Shown here piece after piece: positions 1-7,032 of a stretch of DNA of 7,032 nucleotides. The position numbers and the translations under genes are program-made. The number at the start of each line of letters is the position of its first letter. Within the stretch, counting starts at the first letter, position 1. The DNA comes from Hyphomicrobiales bacterium (GTDB lineage Bacteria > Pseudomonadota > Alphaproteobacteria > Rhizobiales > Beijerinckiaceae): NCBI GenBank assembly GCA_003567055.1, contig PXAW01000403.1:1-7032 (forward strand), given 5' to 3'. The notes beneath the pieces are model-generated. The model saw only the letters and a program-made list of their open reading frames with translations, made no database searches and had not been told where the DNA came from.

Positions 1-1092
1 AACAATATCCGCTATGTCAGCGCCACCAAGATCGGCGAATGGGAACGCGACAAGATGTGCCGTTTCTGTCTGCTGACCGGCGACGATGCCCCCTATGTCT
101 GGGATTTCGGCTCCGCCGCCATGCATCACAAGAAATTCTCGGACTGGCTGGTGCCCGATCATTGCCGCGCCGGCGTGGTCGGCATGCGCGGCACCATCCC
201 GCCGGAATTCGGCCTGATGCGCAAATATGCCCGCGAGATCGCCGGGCTGATCCGCGATGCCGGCATGGCCAACATGCCCGTCGGCGTCGACTACGCCGAG
301 ACCGCCATGTTCCATGCCCTCCAGGAGGAGGGCCTCAACGTGGTCGACGGGCAGCAGATCATGCTCGCGGCCCGCGAGATCAAGAACTGGGACGAGATCC
401 AGCTCCTGACCCAGGCGGCCAGCATGGTCGACGGCGTCTATCACATGATCTACGAGGAGCTGAAACCGGGCATACGCGAGAACGACATCGTCGCCCTGTC
501 CAATAAAATGCTCTACGAGATGGGCAGCGACGATGTCGAGGCGATCAACGCCATATCCGGCGAGCGCTGCAACCCGCATCCGCACAACTTCACCGATCGC
601 TATTTCCGCCCCGGCGACCAGGCCTTCTTCGACATCCTGCAAAGCTATCAGGGCTATCGCACCTGCTATTACCGCACCTTCAATATCGGCCTCGCCACGC
701 CGGCCCAGAACGATGCCTATGTGAAGGCGCGTGAATGGATCGACGCCTCGATCGCCATGATCAGGCCCGGCGTCAGCACCGACAAGGTCGCCGCCGTCTG
801 GCCGAAGGCGGAGGAATTCGGCTTCCCCAACGAGGATGCCGCCTTCGGCCTGCAATTCGGCCACGGGCTGGGGCTCGCCCTGCACGAGCGCCCGATCATT
901 TCCCGCGCGGTCAGCATGGATCATCCGATGGAGATCAAGACCGGCATGGTCTTCGCGCTGGAGACCTATTGCCCGGCCACCGACGGCTATTCGGCCGCGC
1001 GGATCGAGGAAGAGGTCGTGGTCACCGATACCGGCTGCGAGGTGATCAGCCTGTTTCCGGCGCAGGATCTGCCGATCGCCAACCGCTACTGA
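1..1092 (+). CDS. M24-family (creatinase/prolidase/DddP-like fold) protein, 5'-truncated, altered metal site
   Basis: The reading frame is open from the first base, so the N-terminus lies outside the window; 363 residues are visible and numbered here from base 1. Residues 1-130 look like a creatinase-type N-terminal domain (starts NNIRYVSATK). Residues from about 134 on form a pita-bread M24 domain. The usual five metal ligands of M24 peptidases are Asp, Asp, His, Glu, Glu. Here Asp211 (FFDIL), His288 (FGHGLGLALHE, with second His295), Glu321 (ALETYC) and Glu336 (RIEEEV) are present. The second Asp, expected 11 residues after the first, is Cys222 in YQGYRTCYYRTF. The overall pattern recalls the DMSP lyase DddP from memory, but DddP's Asp-x-Asp and later Asp are absent. 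Several M24 proteins are not peptidases (creatinase, ectoine hydrolase, DddP), so a C-N or C-S cleaving enzyme of a small molecule is more likely than a peptidase. It is the first visible gene of the operon, 26 nt before E1 alpha. The M24 fold is confident; the substrate is unknown. Confidence 0.88.
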   Translation, partial: NNIRYVSATKIGEWERDKMCRFCLLTGDDAPYVWDFGSAAMHHKKFSDWLVPDHCRAGVVGMRGTIPPEFGLMRKYAREIAGLIRDAGMANMPVGVDYAETAMFHALQEEGLNVVDGQQIMLAAREIKNWDEIQLLTQAASMVDGVYHMIYEELKPGIRENDIVALSNKMLYEMGSDDVEAINAISGERCNPHPHNFTDRYFRPGDQAFFDILQSYQGYRTCYYRTFNIGLATPAQNDAYVKAREWIDASIAMIRPGVSTDKVAAVWPKAEEFGFPNEDAAFGLQFGHGLGLALHERPIISRAVSMDHPMEIKTGMVFALETYCPATDGYSAARIEEEVVVTDTGCEVISLFPAQDLPIANRY

Positions 1093-1106
1093 AGTCAATC
1101 CCCCAC

Positions 1107-1110
1107 AGGA
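1107..1110 (+). promoter_or_regulatory. Ribosome binding site deciding the E1 alpha start
   Basis: AGGA lies 8 nt before ATG 1119 and shares its last A with the in-frame ATG at 1110. This favours 1119 as the start, giving MADARKDND as the N-terminus. Confidence 0.55.
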
Positions 1111-1118
1111 TGATCGCC

Positions 1119-2114
1119 ATGGCCGACGCCAGAAAAGACAACGACGTGAAGACCAATGCCGAGGATTACCTGCGGATGTATCGCCAGATGGTGCGCATCC
1201 GCACCTTCGAGGACAATGCCAACCAGCTCTATCTCTCGGCCAAGATGCCGGGCCTGACCCACATGTATTCCGGTGAGGAAGCCGTCGCCGTCGGCATCTG
1301 CGAGGCGCTGACCGACGACGACCGCATCACCTCGACCCATCGCGGGCACGGCCATTGCGTGGCCAAGGGCGCGGCCTTCAAGGAGATGTTCTGCGAGCTT
1401 CTCGGCAAGGAAGAGGGCTATTGCCGGGGCAAGGGCGGCTCGATGCATATCGCTGACCAGAGCCACGGCAATCTCGGCGCCAACGCCATTGTCGGCGGCT
1501 CGATGGGCATCGCCACGGGCTCGGCCCTGCGCGCGAAGCTGTTGGGCTCCGACGACGTCACCGTGTGCTTCTTCGGCGACGGCGCGACGGCGCAGGGGCT
1601 GATGTACGAGGTCATGAACATGGCCGCGCTTTGGAAGCTGCCGGTGATCTATGCCTGCGAGAATAACGGCTATTCCGAATATACCCGTACCGACGAGATC
1701 GCCGCCGGCTCCATCACCGCGCGCGCCGAGGCCTTCGGCATCGAGGCGCATCAGGTCGACGGGCAGGACGTCCTCGCCGTCAACGCCCTGACCCGGCGCC
1801 TCGTGGAGCGCGCCCGCAAGGGCGAGGGGCCGTTCTTCATGGAGCTGATGACCTACCGCTATCACGGCCACCATGTCGGCGACATCAATCGTGAATACTA
1901 CCGCTCGAAGGAGGAAGAGAAGGACTGGAAGGAAAACCGCGATCCCATCATCCGCTTCCGCGCCTGGCTCGTCGCTGAGGGCATCGCCAGCGAGGCGGAG
2001 ATCGAGGCGATGAATGCCGCGATCACCGAGGATGCCGCGCAGGCCGTGGCTCATGCCGAGGCGGCGCCCTACCCGGATGCATCCGAAGTCGACATGCATG
2101 TCTACGCGGATTGA
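1119..2114 (+). CDS. Thiamine-diphosphate dehydrogenase E1 component, alpha subunit (acetoin/pyruvate dehydrogenase type)
   Basis: This is the alpha half of a heterotetrameric E1 that binds thiamine diphosphate, decarboxylates or cleaves a 2-oxo acid or acetoin, and reductively acylates the lipoyl arm of E2. The product is 331 residues, the usual size for AcoA/PdhA-type subunits. The ThDP motif begins with GDG at residues 153-155 (FFGDGATAQG) and ends with Asn-Asn at 182-183 (CENNGYSEY). Other family landmarks are HRGHGH at 74-79, GKGGSMHIAD, and the active-site loop TYRYHGHHVGD with its first His at 249. The GHxxGD form of that loop is closer to acetoin dehydrogenase alpha subunits than to the GHSMSDP of classical pyruvate dehydrogenase, but this is weak evidence on substrate. 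I chose ATG 1119 because AGGA at 1107-1110 sits 8 nt upstream. ATG 1110 is in frame but overlaps that AGGA. The frame stays open farther upstream only inside the M24 gene. E1 beta follows after 10 nt. Confidence 0.95.
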   Translation: MADARKDNDVKTNAEDYLRMYRQMVRIRTFEDNANQLYLSAKMPGLTHMYSGEEAVAVGICEALTDDDRITSTHRGHGHCVAKGAAFKEMFCELLGKEEGYCRGKGGSMHIADQSHGNLGANAIVGGSMGIATGSALRAKLLGSDDVTVCFFGDGATAQGLMYEVMNMAALWKLPVIYACENNGYSEYTRTDEIAAGSITARAEAFGIEAHQVDGQDVLAVNALTRRLVERARKGEGPFFMELMTYRYHGHHVGDINREYYRSKEEEKDWKENRDPIIRFRAWLVAEGIASEAEIEAMNAAITEDAAQAVAHAEAAPYPDASEVDMHVYAD

Positions 2115-2119
2115 GGAGG
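2114..2119 (+). promoter_or_regulatory. Ribosome binding site of E1 beta, overlapping the E1 alpha stop codon
   Basis: A full AGGAGG begins on the last base of the E1 alpha TGA. It is 5 nt from ATG 2125 and only 2 nt from ATG 2122, so 2125 is the better start. The overlap suggests coupled translation of the two E1 subunits, which is sensible for a 1:1 complex. Confidence 0.7.
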
Positions 2120-2124
2120 AAATG

Positions 2125-3120
2125 ATGCGCGAGATTACCCTGTCCCAGGCCGTCAACGAGGCGATCGCCGAGGAAATGCGCCGCGATCCCACCGTCTTTC
2201 TGATGGGCGAGGACGTGGCCGAAGCGGGCACGCCCTTCAAGGTCCTCTCCGGGCTGGTCGAGGAATTCGGCACCCAGCGGGTGATCGACACCCCGATCTC
2301 CGAGCCCGGATTCGTCGGCATGGCCGTCGGCGCAGCGATGACCGGCGCGCGGCCCATCGTCGATCTGATGTTCGGCGACTTTCTCTATCTGGTCATGGAT
2401 CAGCTGTGCAATCAGGCCGCGAAGCAGCATTACATGTCCGGCGGCAAGCTCACCGTGCCGATGGTGCTGCGCACCAATCTCGGCGCCACCCGCCGTTCGG
2501 CGGCGCAGCACAGCCAGTCGCTCCAGGCGCTGGTGGCCCATATTCCGGGTCTCAAGGTCGCGATGCCCTCATCCGCCTATGAGGCCAAGGGCCTGATGAA
2601 GACCGCGATCCGCGACAACAACCCGGTCGTCATCTTCGAAGACAAGCTGATGTATCAGGACAAGGCGCCGGTGCCGGAGGAGGAATACCTGATCCCCTTC
2701 GGTGAGGCCCATATCAAGCGCGCGGGGCGCGACATCACCCTGATCGCCACATCCTCGATGGTGCAGGTCGCGGAGAAAGCCGCCGGATTGCTCGCCGGCG
2801 AGGGAATCGAGGCGGAAGTCATCGATCCGCGCACCATCGTGCCGCTGGACGAGGCGAGCCTGATCGCGAGCGTGCGCAAGACCAGCCGCGCCATCGTGAT
2901 CGACGAAGGCCATCAGAGCTACGGCGTCACAGCCGAAATCGCCGCGCGGCTGAACGAGAAGGCGTTCTATCATCTGGATGCGCCGGTGCTGCGCATGGGC
3001 GCGATGGACGTCCCCGTGCCCTTCAGCCCGGCCCTGGAGGATCTGACCGTACCGACCCCGGAGCGGGTGGTGGCGCAGGCGCGCAGGCTCTGCGCGGGGG
3101 AGCTGATCCATGCCGCATGA
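2125..3120 (+). CDS. Thiamine-diphosphate dehydrogenase E1 component, beta subunit
   Basis: This is the beta half of the E1 heterotetramer and supplies part of the ThDP pocket and the active-site channel toward the lipoyl domain. The product is 331 residues, typical of PdhB/AcoB. The N-terminal pyrimidine-binding domain starts MREITLSQAVNEAI and carries MGEDV, the cofactor-binding Glu60 in TPISEPGF, and the conserved active-site region with His129 in AAQHSQSLQALVAHIPGLK. The C-terminal transketolase-like domain follows from about residue 200, with ITLIATSSMV, DPRTIVPLD, DEGHQSYG and DVPVPFSPALEDL. No expected motif is missing. ATG 2122 is an alternative start one codon upstream. The 3' end overlaps the lipoyl-protein gene by 11 nt. 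As with E1 alpha, the substrate cannot be fixed from sequence alone; acetoin, pyruvate and branched-chain or longer 2-oxo acids are all possible. Confidence 0.95.
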   Translation: MREITLSQAVNEAIAEEMRRDPTVFLMGEDVAEAGTPFKVLSGLVEEFGTQRVIDTPISEPGFVGMAVGAAMTGARPIVDLMFGDFLYLVMDQLCNQAAKQHYMSGGKLTVPMVLRTNLGATRRSAAQHSQSLQALVAHIPGLKVAMPSSAYEAKGLMKTAIRDNNPVVIFEDKLMYQDKAPVPEEEYLIPFGEAHIKRAGRDITLIATSSMVQVAEKAAGLLAGEGIEAEVIDPRTIVPLDEASLIASVRKTSRAIVIDEGHQSYGVTAEIAARLNEKAFYHLDAPVLRMGAMDVPVPFSPALEDLTVPTPERVVAQARRLCAGELIHAA

Positions 3121-4429
3121 GGTGACGATGCCGCAACTCGGCATGACACAGGATTCCGGGCGGCTGACGCAATGGCTGAAGCAGCCCGGCGAGAAGGTCG
3201 CGCGCGGGGATCTCCTGTTCGAGGTCGAGACCGACAAGGCGACGATGGAGATCGAGGCGCAGGCCGACGGTTTCCTCACGCATGTCAAGGCCGATGAGGG
3301 GGCCGATATCCCCGTCGGCAAGGTGATCGCGAGGATCTCCGAGACGGCCTCCGAGACGGCGGATGCCTCCGATGCGCCGGCGCCGGCGCCAACGCCTGAG
3401 CCGGAGCCGGAGCCCGCCCCCGGCGCCGATGATGCTCTGCCCAAGGGGCACGCGATCACCATGCCGCAGCTCGGCATGACGCAGGATAGCGGGGTTCTGG
3501 TCGCCTGGCTGAAGGCGCCCGGCGATGCGGTCGGCGCCGAGGATATCCTGTTCGAGGTGGAAACCGACAAGAGCACGATGGAGGTCGCGGCCGGCCATGA
3601 CGGCTATCTCGCCGCAACCCTCGCCGAACCGGGCGAGGCCGTCGCCGTGGGCGGCATGCTCGCCATCATCTCGCAAGGCCCGCCCTCCGCCCCGGTCACG
3701 CGATCGGCGGCGCAGATGGCGGTGCAGATGGCGGCGGAACCGGTCGCTGCGCAGGCACCGCCGGGTGCCACGCCGCAGGCTGTGACGGGATCCGAAGGGC
3801 GGATTCTCGCCTCGCCCAAACTGCGGCGGATCGCACTTGCGGAAGGGCTCGATCTCGCCCGGCTGGTGCGCGCGGGCCATCCCCAGCCCTTCCATATGCG
3901 CGATCTCGAGATCCTGCGCAGCCTGCCCGAGGAAACGCCACCGCAGGGCGTGCAACAAGCCTCCCCGCATGTCACGGCAGCCGCCGCCGCAATGCGGCTC
4001 GGCGCGCACTGTCCGCAGGACGGCTTCGCCGCCTTTGCCCGCTGGGCCGGAGAAACGCATGGGCTTGCCGATGACGATGCGCTGCTTGCCGGCCTCGCGG
4101 GGGCGAGCCTCCCAGGCGGCCCCGGAATCGTCGCGGTGGAGCGTTTCGGTGCGAGACGGGCATTCCTCGTTCCGCAGGATCGGCGCCTCTCAGCAGTTGC
4201 GCCGAGCGACGCGGCACCGGCGCTGATCCTGCGCGATCTGCGCGCGACGGCTGTTGAATCAGTGGCCATCGGCGCCGAGGCGCTGCCCGTCATCACGATC
4301 ACCCGGCAGGGCGCGGGCCTTTCGATCACGCTCGAATGCGGCCCCGATCAGATGGACGGCCCCGCCGCGATCGCCCTTCTCGATGCTTTCGCAGGACGGC
4401 TGCGCGAGCCGCTGCGTCACCTGCTCTGA
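3110..4429 (+). CDS. Di-lipoyl E2-like protein with binding domain and degenerate acyltransferase domain (E3BP/protein X-like)
   Basis: The product is 439 residues and probably carries the swinging lipoyl arms of the complex. Lipoyl domain 1 spans about residues 2-78 with lipoylation Lys43 (ETDKATMEIEA). A Pro/Ala/Glu-rich linker spans about 80-110. Lipoyl domain 2 spans about 112-188 with Lys154 (ETDKSTMEVAA). After an Ala/Gln/Pro linker, residues 231-267 resemble a peripheral subunit-binding domain (RILASPKLRRIALAEGLDL), which in this family binds E3 or E1. Residues from about 288 to the end look like a shortened E2 catalytic domain: LILRDLRATAVESVAIGAEA resembles the segment before the E2 active site, and LSITLECGPDQMDGPAA aligns with the DHRxxDG region. 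The catalytic His is absent; Pro412 is at its place in an ungapped alignment. The domain is about 150 residues instead of roughly 230. I infer a non-catalytic, assembly or lipoyl-donating subunit, analogous to eukaryotic E3-binding protein. GGAG at 3099-3102, inside E1 beta, is 7 nt before the ATG. Lipoyl identity is very sure; the degenerate-domain reading is good but needs a structure comparison. Confidence 0.93.
   Translation: MPHEVTMPQLGMTQDSGRLTQWLKQPGEKVARGDLLFEVETDKATMEIEAQADGFLTHVKADEGADIPVGKVIARISETASETADASDAPAPAPTPEPEPEPAPGADDALPKGHAITMPQLGMTQDSGVLVAWLKAPGDAVGAEDILFEVETDKSTMEVAAGHDGYLAATLAEPGEAVAVGGMLAIISQGPPSAPVTRSAAQMAVQMAAEPVAAQAPPGATPQAVTGSEGRILASPKLRRIALAEGLDLARLVRAGHPQPFHMRDLEILRSLPEETPPQGVQQASPHVTAAAAAMRLGAHCPQDGFAAFARWAGETHGLADDDALLAGLAGASLPGGPGIVAVERFGARRAFLVPQDRRLSAVAPSDAAPALILRDLRATAVESVAIGAEALPVITITRQGAGLSITLECGPDQMDGPAAIALLDAFAGRLREPLRHLL
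3128..3586 (+). repeat. Tandem lipoyl-domain coding repeat, period 333 bp
   Basis: Two copies of a lipoyl-domain coding unit lie in frame 111 codons apart. The segment at 3128-3160 (codes MPQLGMTQDSG) is repeated at 3461-3493 with 4 base differences, and the segment around the lipoyl-Lys codon at 3215-3250 is repeated at 3548-3583 with few changes. Outside these cores the copies have diverged, so this is an old internal duplication with conserved cores, not a recent DNA repeat. Confidence 0.8.
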
Positions 4430-4445
4430 ACCTTTCGAGGCCATC

Positions 4446-5869
<1,424 letters not shown>

Positions 5870-5870
<1 letters not shown>

Positions 5871-5874
5871 GGAG
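5870..5874 (+). promoter_or_regulatory. Ribosome binding site of the catalytic E2, overlapping the ALDH stop codon
   Basis: AGGAG starts on the last base of the ALDH TGA and is 6 nt before ATG 5881. It fixes the start of the catalytic E2 gene at 5881, although the frame is open farther upstream within the ALDH gene. Confidence 0.7.
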
Positions 5875-5880
5875 ACCGGG

Positions 5881-6780
5881 ATGTCTGAAATCATTGCCGC
5901 ACCCTCGGTCCGGCGCCTCGCCCGCGAGAGGGGCGTCGATCTCGAGGAACGCGCCCGGGCGCTAGGCCGCACAACCATGGCACGCGAGGATATCGAGGGC
6001 GATGGCGCGCAGGCCGGCACGCCGGGCGGGGCGAGCTCTCCTGCGCCCGGGACGTCATATTGGGACATCGATCACGCAGCATACGGCCCCGTCACGGAAG
6101 AACCGATGAGCCGCATCGCCCGGCTTGCCGCCGCGAATCTCGGCGCCGCCAATGCGCAGATCCCGCAGGTCACCCATCACGACCGGGCCGATATGCGCGC
6201 CGTCGAGGCCTTTCGCGCGAGCCTCAAGGACGAGGCGCAGGCGCGCGGGATCCGGCTGACGGCGCTGAGCTTCCAGGTCGCGGCGCTCGCGCGCTGCCTG
6301 CACGCCTTCCCGCGCTTCAACGCCTCGCTCACGGCGGATGGCGAACGGCTGGTCCTGAAAGATTACGTCCATATCGGCATTGCCGTCGATACGCCGCACG
6401 GGCTGATGGTGCCCGTGATCCGGGATGCGGATCGCAAGGGATTGTGGCAGATCGCCGGGGAGATCGCGGATCTGGCGGCCCGGGCCAAGGCCCGCAAGCT
6501 CGGCCCCGATGCGATGGGCGGTGCCTCGATGACGATCACCTCGCTCGGGGGAATCGGCGGGATCGGCTTCACGCCGATCGTCAACCCGCCTGAACTCGCG
6601 ATTCTGGGCATCACCCGCACCGAGACGATCACCGTCTGGGAAGGCGACACGCCGCGCCCGGTCCCCATGGTGCCGCTCGATCTCAGCTACGATCACCGCG
6701 TCATCAACGGCGCCGATGCTGCGCGATTTACGGCGTATCTGATCGGACTTCTGAGCGATCCGCGCGCCATGCTGATATAG
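5881..6780 (+). CDS. Dihydrolipoamide acyltransferase (E2) catalytic subunit lacking a lipoyl domain
   Basis: The product is 299 residues, much shorter than a standard E2 (about 400-600), because no lipoyl domain precedes it. Residues 5-38 form a good peripheral subunit-binding domain (APSVRRLARERGVDL then MAREDIEGD). A Gly/Ala/Pro/Ser linker spans about 40-58. The acyltransferase catalytic domain runs from about 60 to 299 and resembles E. coli AceF in many stretches: IPQVTHHDRADM, FPRFNASL, VHIGIAVDTPHGLMVPVI, TSLGGIGGIGFTPIVNPPELAILG. The active-site motif is SYDHRVINGADAARF with catalytic His272. The Asp that usually follows is Asn276. The enzyme should transfer the acyl group from a lipoyl arm to CoA. 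Because it has no lipoyl domain of its own, the arms must come in trans, most plausibly from the di-lipoyl protein encoded at 3110-4429. It is the last gene of the apparent operon. I considered a truncated E2 that lost its 5' end, but the clean RBS and start and the intact binding domain argue for a functional short form. Confidence 0.94.
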   Translation: MSEIIAAPSVRRLARERGVDLEERARALGRTTMAREDIEGDGAQAGTPGGASSPAPGTSYWDIDHAAYGPVTEEPMSRIARLAAANLGAANAQIPQVTHHDRADMRAVEAFRASLKDEAQARGIRLTALSFQVAALARCLHAFPRFNASLTADGERLVLKDYVHIGIAVDTPHGLMVPVIRDADRKGLWQIAGEIADLAARAKARKLGPDAMGGASMTITSLGGIGGIGFTPIVNPPELAILGITRTETITVWEGDTPRPVPMVPLDLSYDHRVINGADAARFTAYLIGLLSDPRAMLI

Positions 6781-6807
6781 CAGCGCATGCGCGCAACCGA
6801 TGGCAGG

Positions 6808-6839
6808 CCGGCGCTTGCGGCTGGATCCGGCAAGCCCGG
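6808..6839 (+). terminator. GC-rich hairpin after the operon, possible terminator
   Basis: CCGG-c-GCTTGC-GG pairs with CC-g-GCAAGC-CCGG around a 6-nt loop at 6821-6826, giving about 12 base pairs with two single-base bulges. It begins 28 nt after the E2 stop. No T-run follows, so it is not a textbook intrinsic terminator; it may stabilise the 3' end or be chance in GC-rich DNA. Confidence 0.35.
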
Positions 6840-6915
6840 AGTGAATCCCCGAAACTTGGTGAATCGCCCATATGGATACGGCGATCACCGCGCTTGATCC
6901 CGTCATCGCGGACGA

Positions 6916-6932
6916 ACCAATATGCGATTGGT
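6916..6932. promoter_or_regulatory. Inverted repeat ACCAAT-N5-ATTGGT, candidate operator
   Basis: Perfect 6-bp arms (6916-6921 and 6927-6932) are separated by 5 bases. This AT-richer patch lies 54 nt before the putative start at 6987 in otherwise GC-rich intergenic DNA. Size and symmetry suit a dimeric transcription factor. I cannot name the factor or see a convincing -35/-10 pair beside it. Confidence 0.35.
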
Positions 6933-6986
6933 CACGCTGGCATCAAGATCGGCGGCACCGCAAATCCGATGAGGGGATCATCGCTC

Positions 6987-7032
6987 ATGGCCGAGGCTGA
7001 CGCCGAAACGGCGCACGCTACCAATGGCGGCG
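6987..7032 (+). CDS. Possible start of a further gene, truncated by the window end
   Basis: ATG 6987 opens a frame that runs to the end of the window (MAEADAETAHATNGG). GAGGGG at 6971-6976 is a possible Shine-Dalgarno sequence, with a rather long spacing of 10 nt. An in-frame ATG at 6969 lacks a visible RBS. Only 15 residues can be read, so no function can be given. The 206-nt gap before it suggests a separate transcription unit from the dehydrogenase operon. Confidence 0.3.
   Translation, partial: MAEADAETAHATNGG

Noticed and set aside
1..1092. Calling the M24 gene a DMSP lyase (dddP) or Xaa-Pro dipeptidase
   Set aside because: The fold and general pattern recall DddP, but the metal-binding Asp-x-Asp and the later Asp are not conserved (Asp-Ile-Leu, then Cys). 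A specific name would overstate the evidence.
735..1118. Longer E1 alpha starting at 735
   Set aside because: The frame is open there, but the sequence is Arg-rich and lies inside the well-supported M24 coding region. The protein similarity begins after 1119, where an RBS is found.
1095..2357. Long antisense open frame (420 codons) opposite E1 alpha and beta
   Set aside because: Composition is His/Arg/Asp/Gly-rich as expected for the mirror of high-GC codons, no domain is recognisable, and the + strand genes fully explain the region.
3361..3424. Low-complexity GC-rich stretch
   Set aside because: It encodes the Ala/Pro/Glu-rich flexible linker between the lipoyl domains, a usual feature of E2-type proteins, and needs no separate explanation.
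6783..6792. Perfect palindrome GCGCATGCGC just after the E2 stop
   Set aside because: Ten bases of alternating GC are likely by chance in this composition, and it has no loop, so it would not form a useful hairpin.
6055..6906. Antisense open frame (283 codons) opposite the catalytic E2
   Set aside because: It mirrors the E2 gene and shows no family motifs; the E2 frame carries full active-site signatures.
6872..7000. Small 42-codon frame starting MDTAITALDP
   Set aside because: No RBS before ATG 6872, no recognisable motif, and it overlaps the better supported start at 6987.

Overview
The window is GC-rich DNA with proteobacterial, most likely alphaproteobacterial, character. The evidence is strong third-position G/C bias, tightly packed co-directional genes, GAGG/AGGAG-type ribosome binding sites, and protein sequences that read like Hyphomicrobiales or Rhodobacterales homologues. 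This placement is inference from style. There is no rRNA or other taxonomic marker in the window.

Layout, all on the + strand. (1) 1-1092: a 5'-truncated M24-fold ('Xaa-Pro peptidase/creatinase/DddP-like') protein with one canonical metal-ligand Asp replaced by Cys. (2) 1119-2114: E1 alpha of a thiamine-diphosphate 2-oxo acid/acetoin dehydrogenase. (3) 2125-3120: E1 beta. (4) 3110-4429: a protein with two lipoyl domains, an E3/E1-binding domain and a shrunken E2-like C-terminus without the catalytic His. (5) 4446-5870: an NAD(P)-dependent aldehyde dehydrogenase of the succinate-semialdehyde dehydrogenase type. (6) 5881-6780: a dihydrolipoamide acyltransferase (E2) that has a binding domain and an intact catalytic His but no lipoyl domain. 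The 206 bases after it hold a GC-rich hairpin, a 6+5+6 inverted repeat and probably the start of another gene (ATG at 6987).

Genes 1-6 look like one operon. Spacings are 26, 10, -11, 16 and 10 nt, two Shine-Dalgarno sequences overlap the preceding stop codon, and no promoter-sized gap lies between genes. The promoter must be upstream of the window. E1 alpha and E1 beta would decarboxylate or cleave a 2-oxo acid or acetoin-like substrate and load the acyl group on the swinging lipoyl arms of protein 4. Protein 6 would transfer it to CoA. No E3 (dihydrolipoamide dehydrogenase) is present here. The M24 protein and the aldehyde dehydrogenase suggest a dedicated catabolic pathway: cleavage of an unknown C-N, C-S or amide substrate, oxidation of an aldehyde intermediate, and formation of an acyl-CoA.

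The most unusual points are the split E2, which resembles the eukaryotic E2 plus E3-binding-protein (protein X) division of labour, and the M24 protein whose altered metal site argues against an ordinary aminopeptidase.
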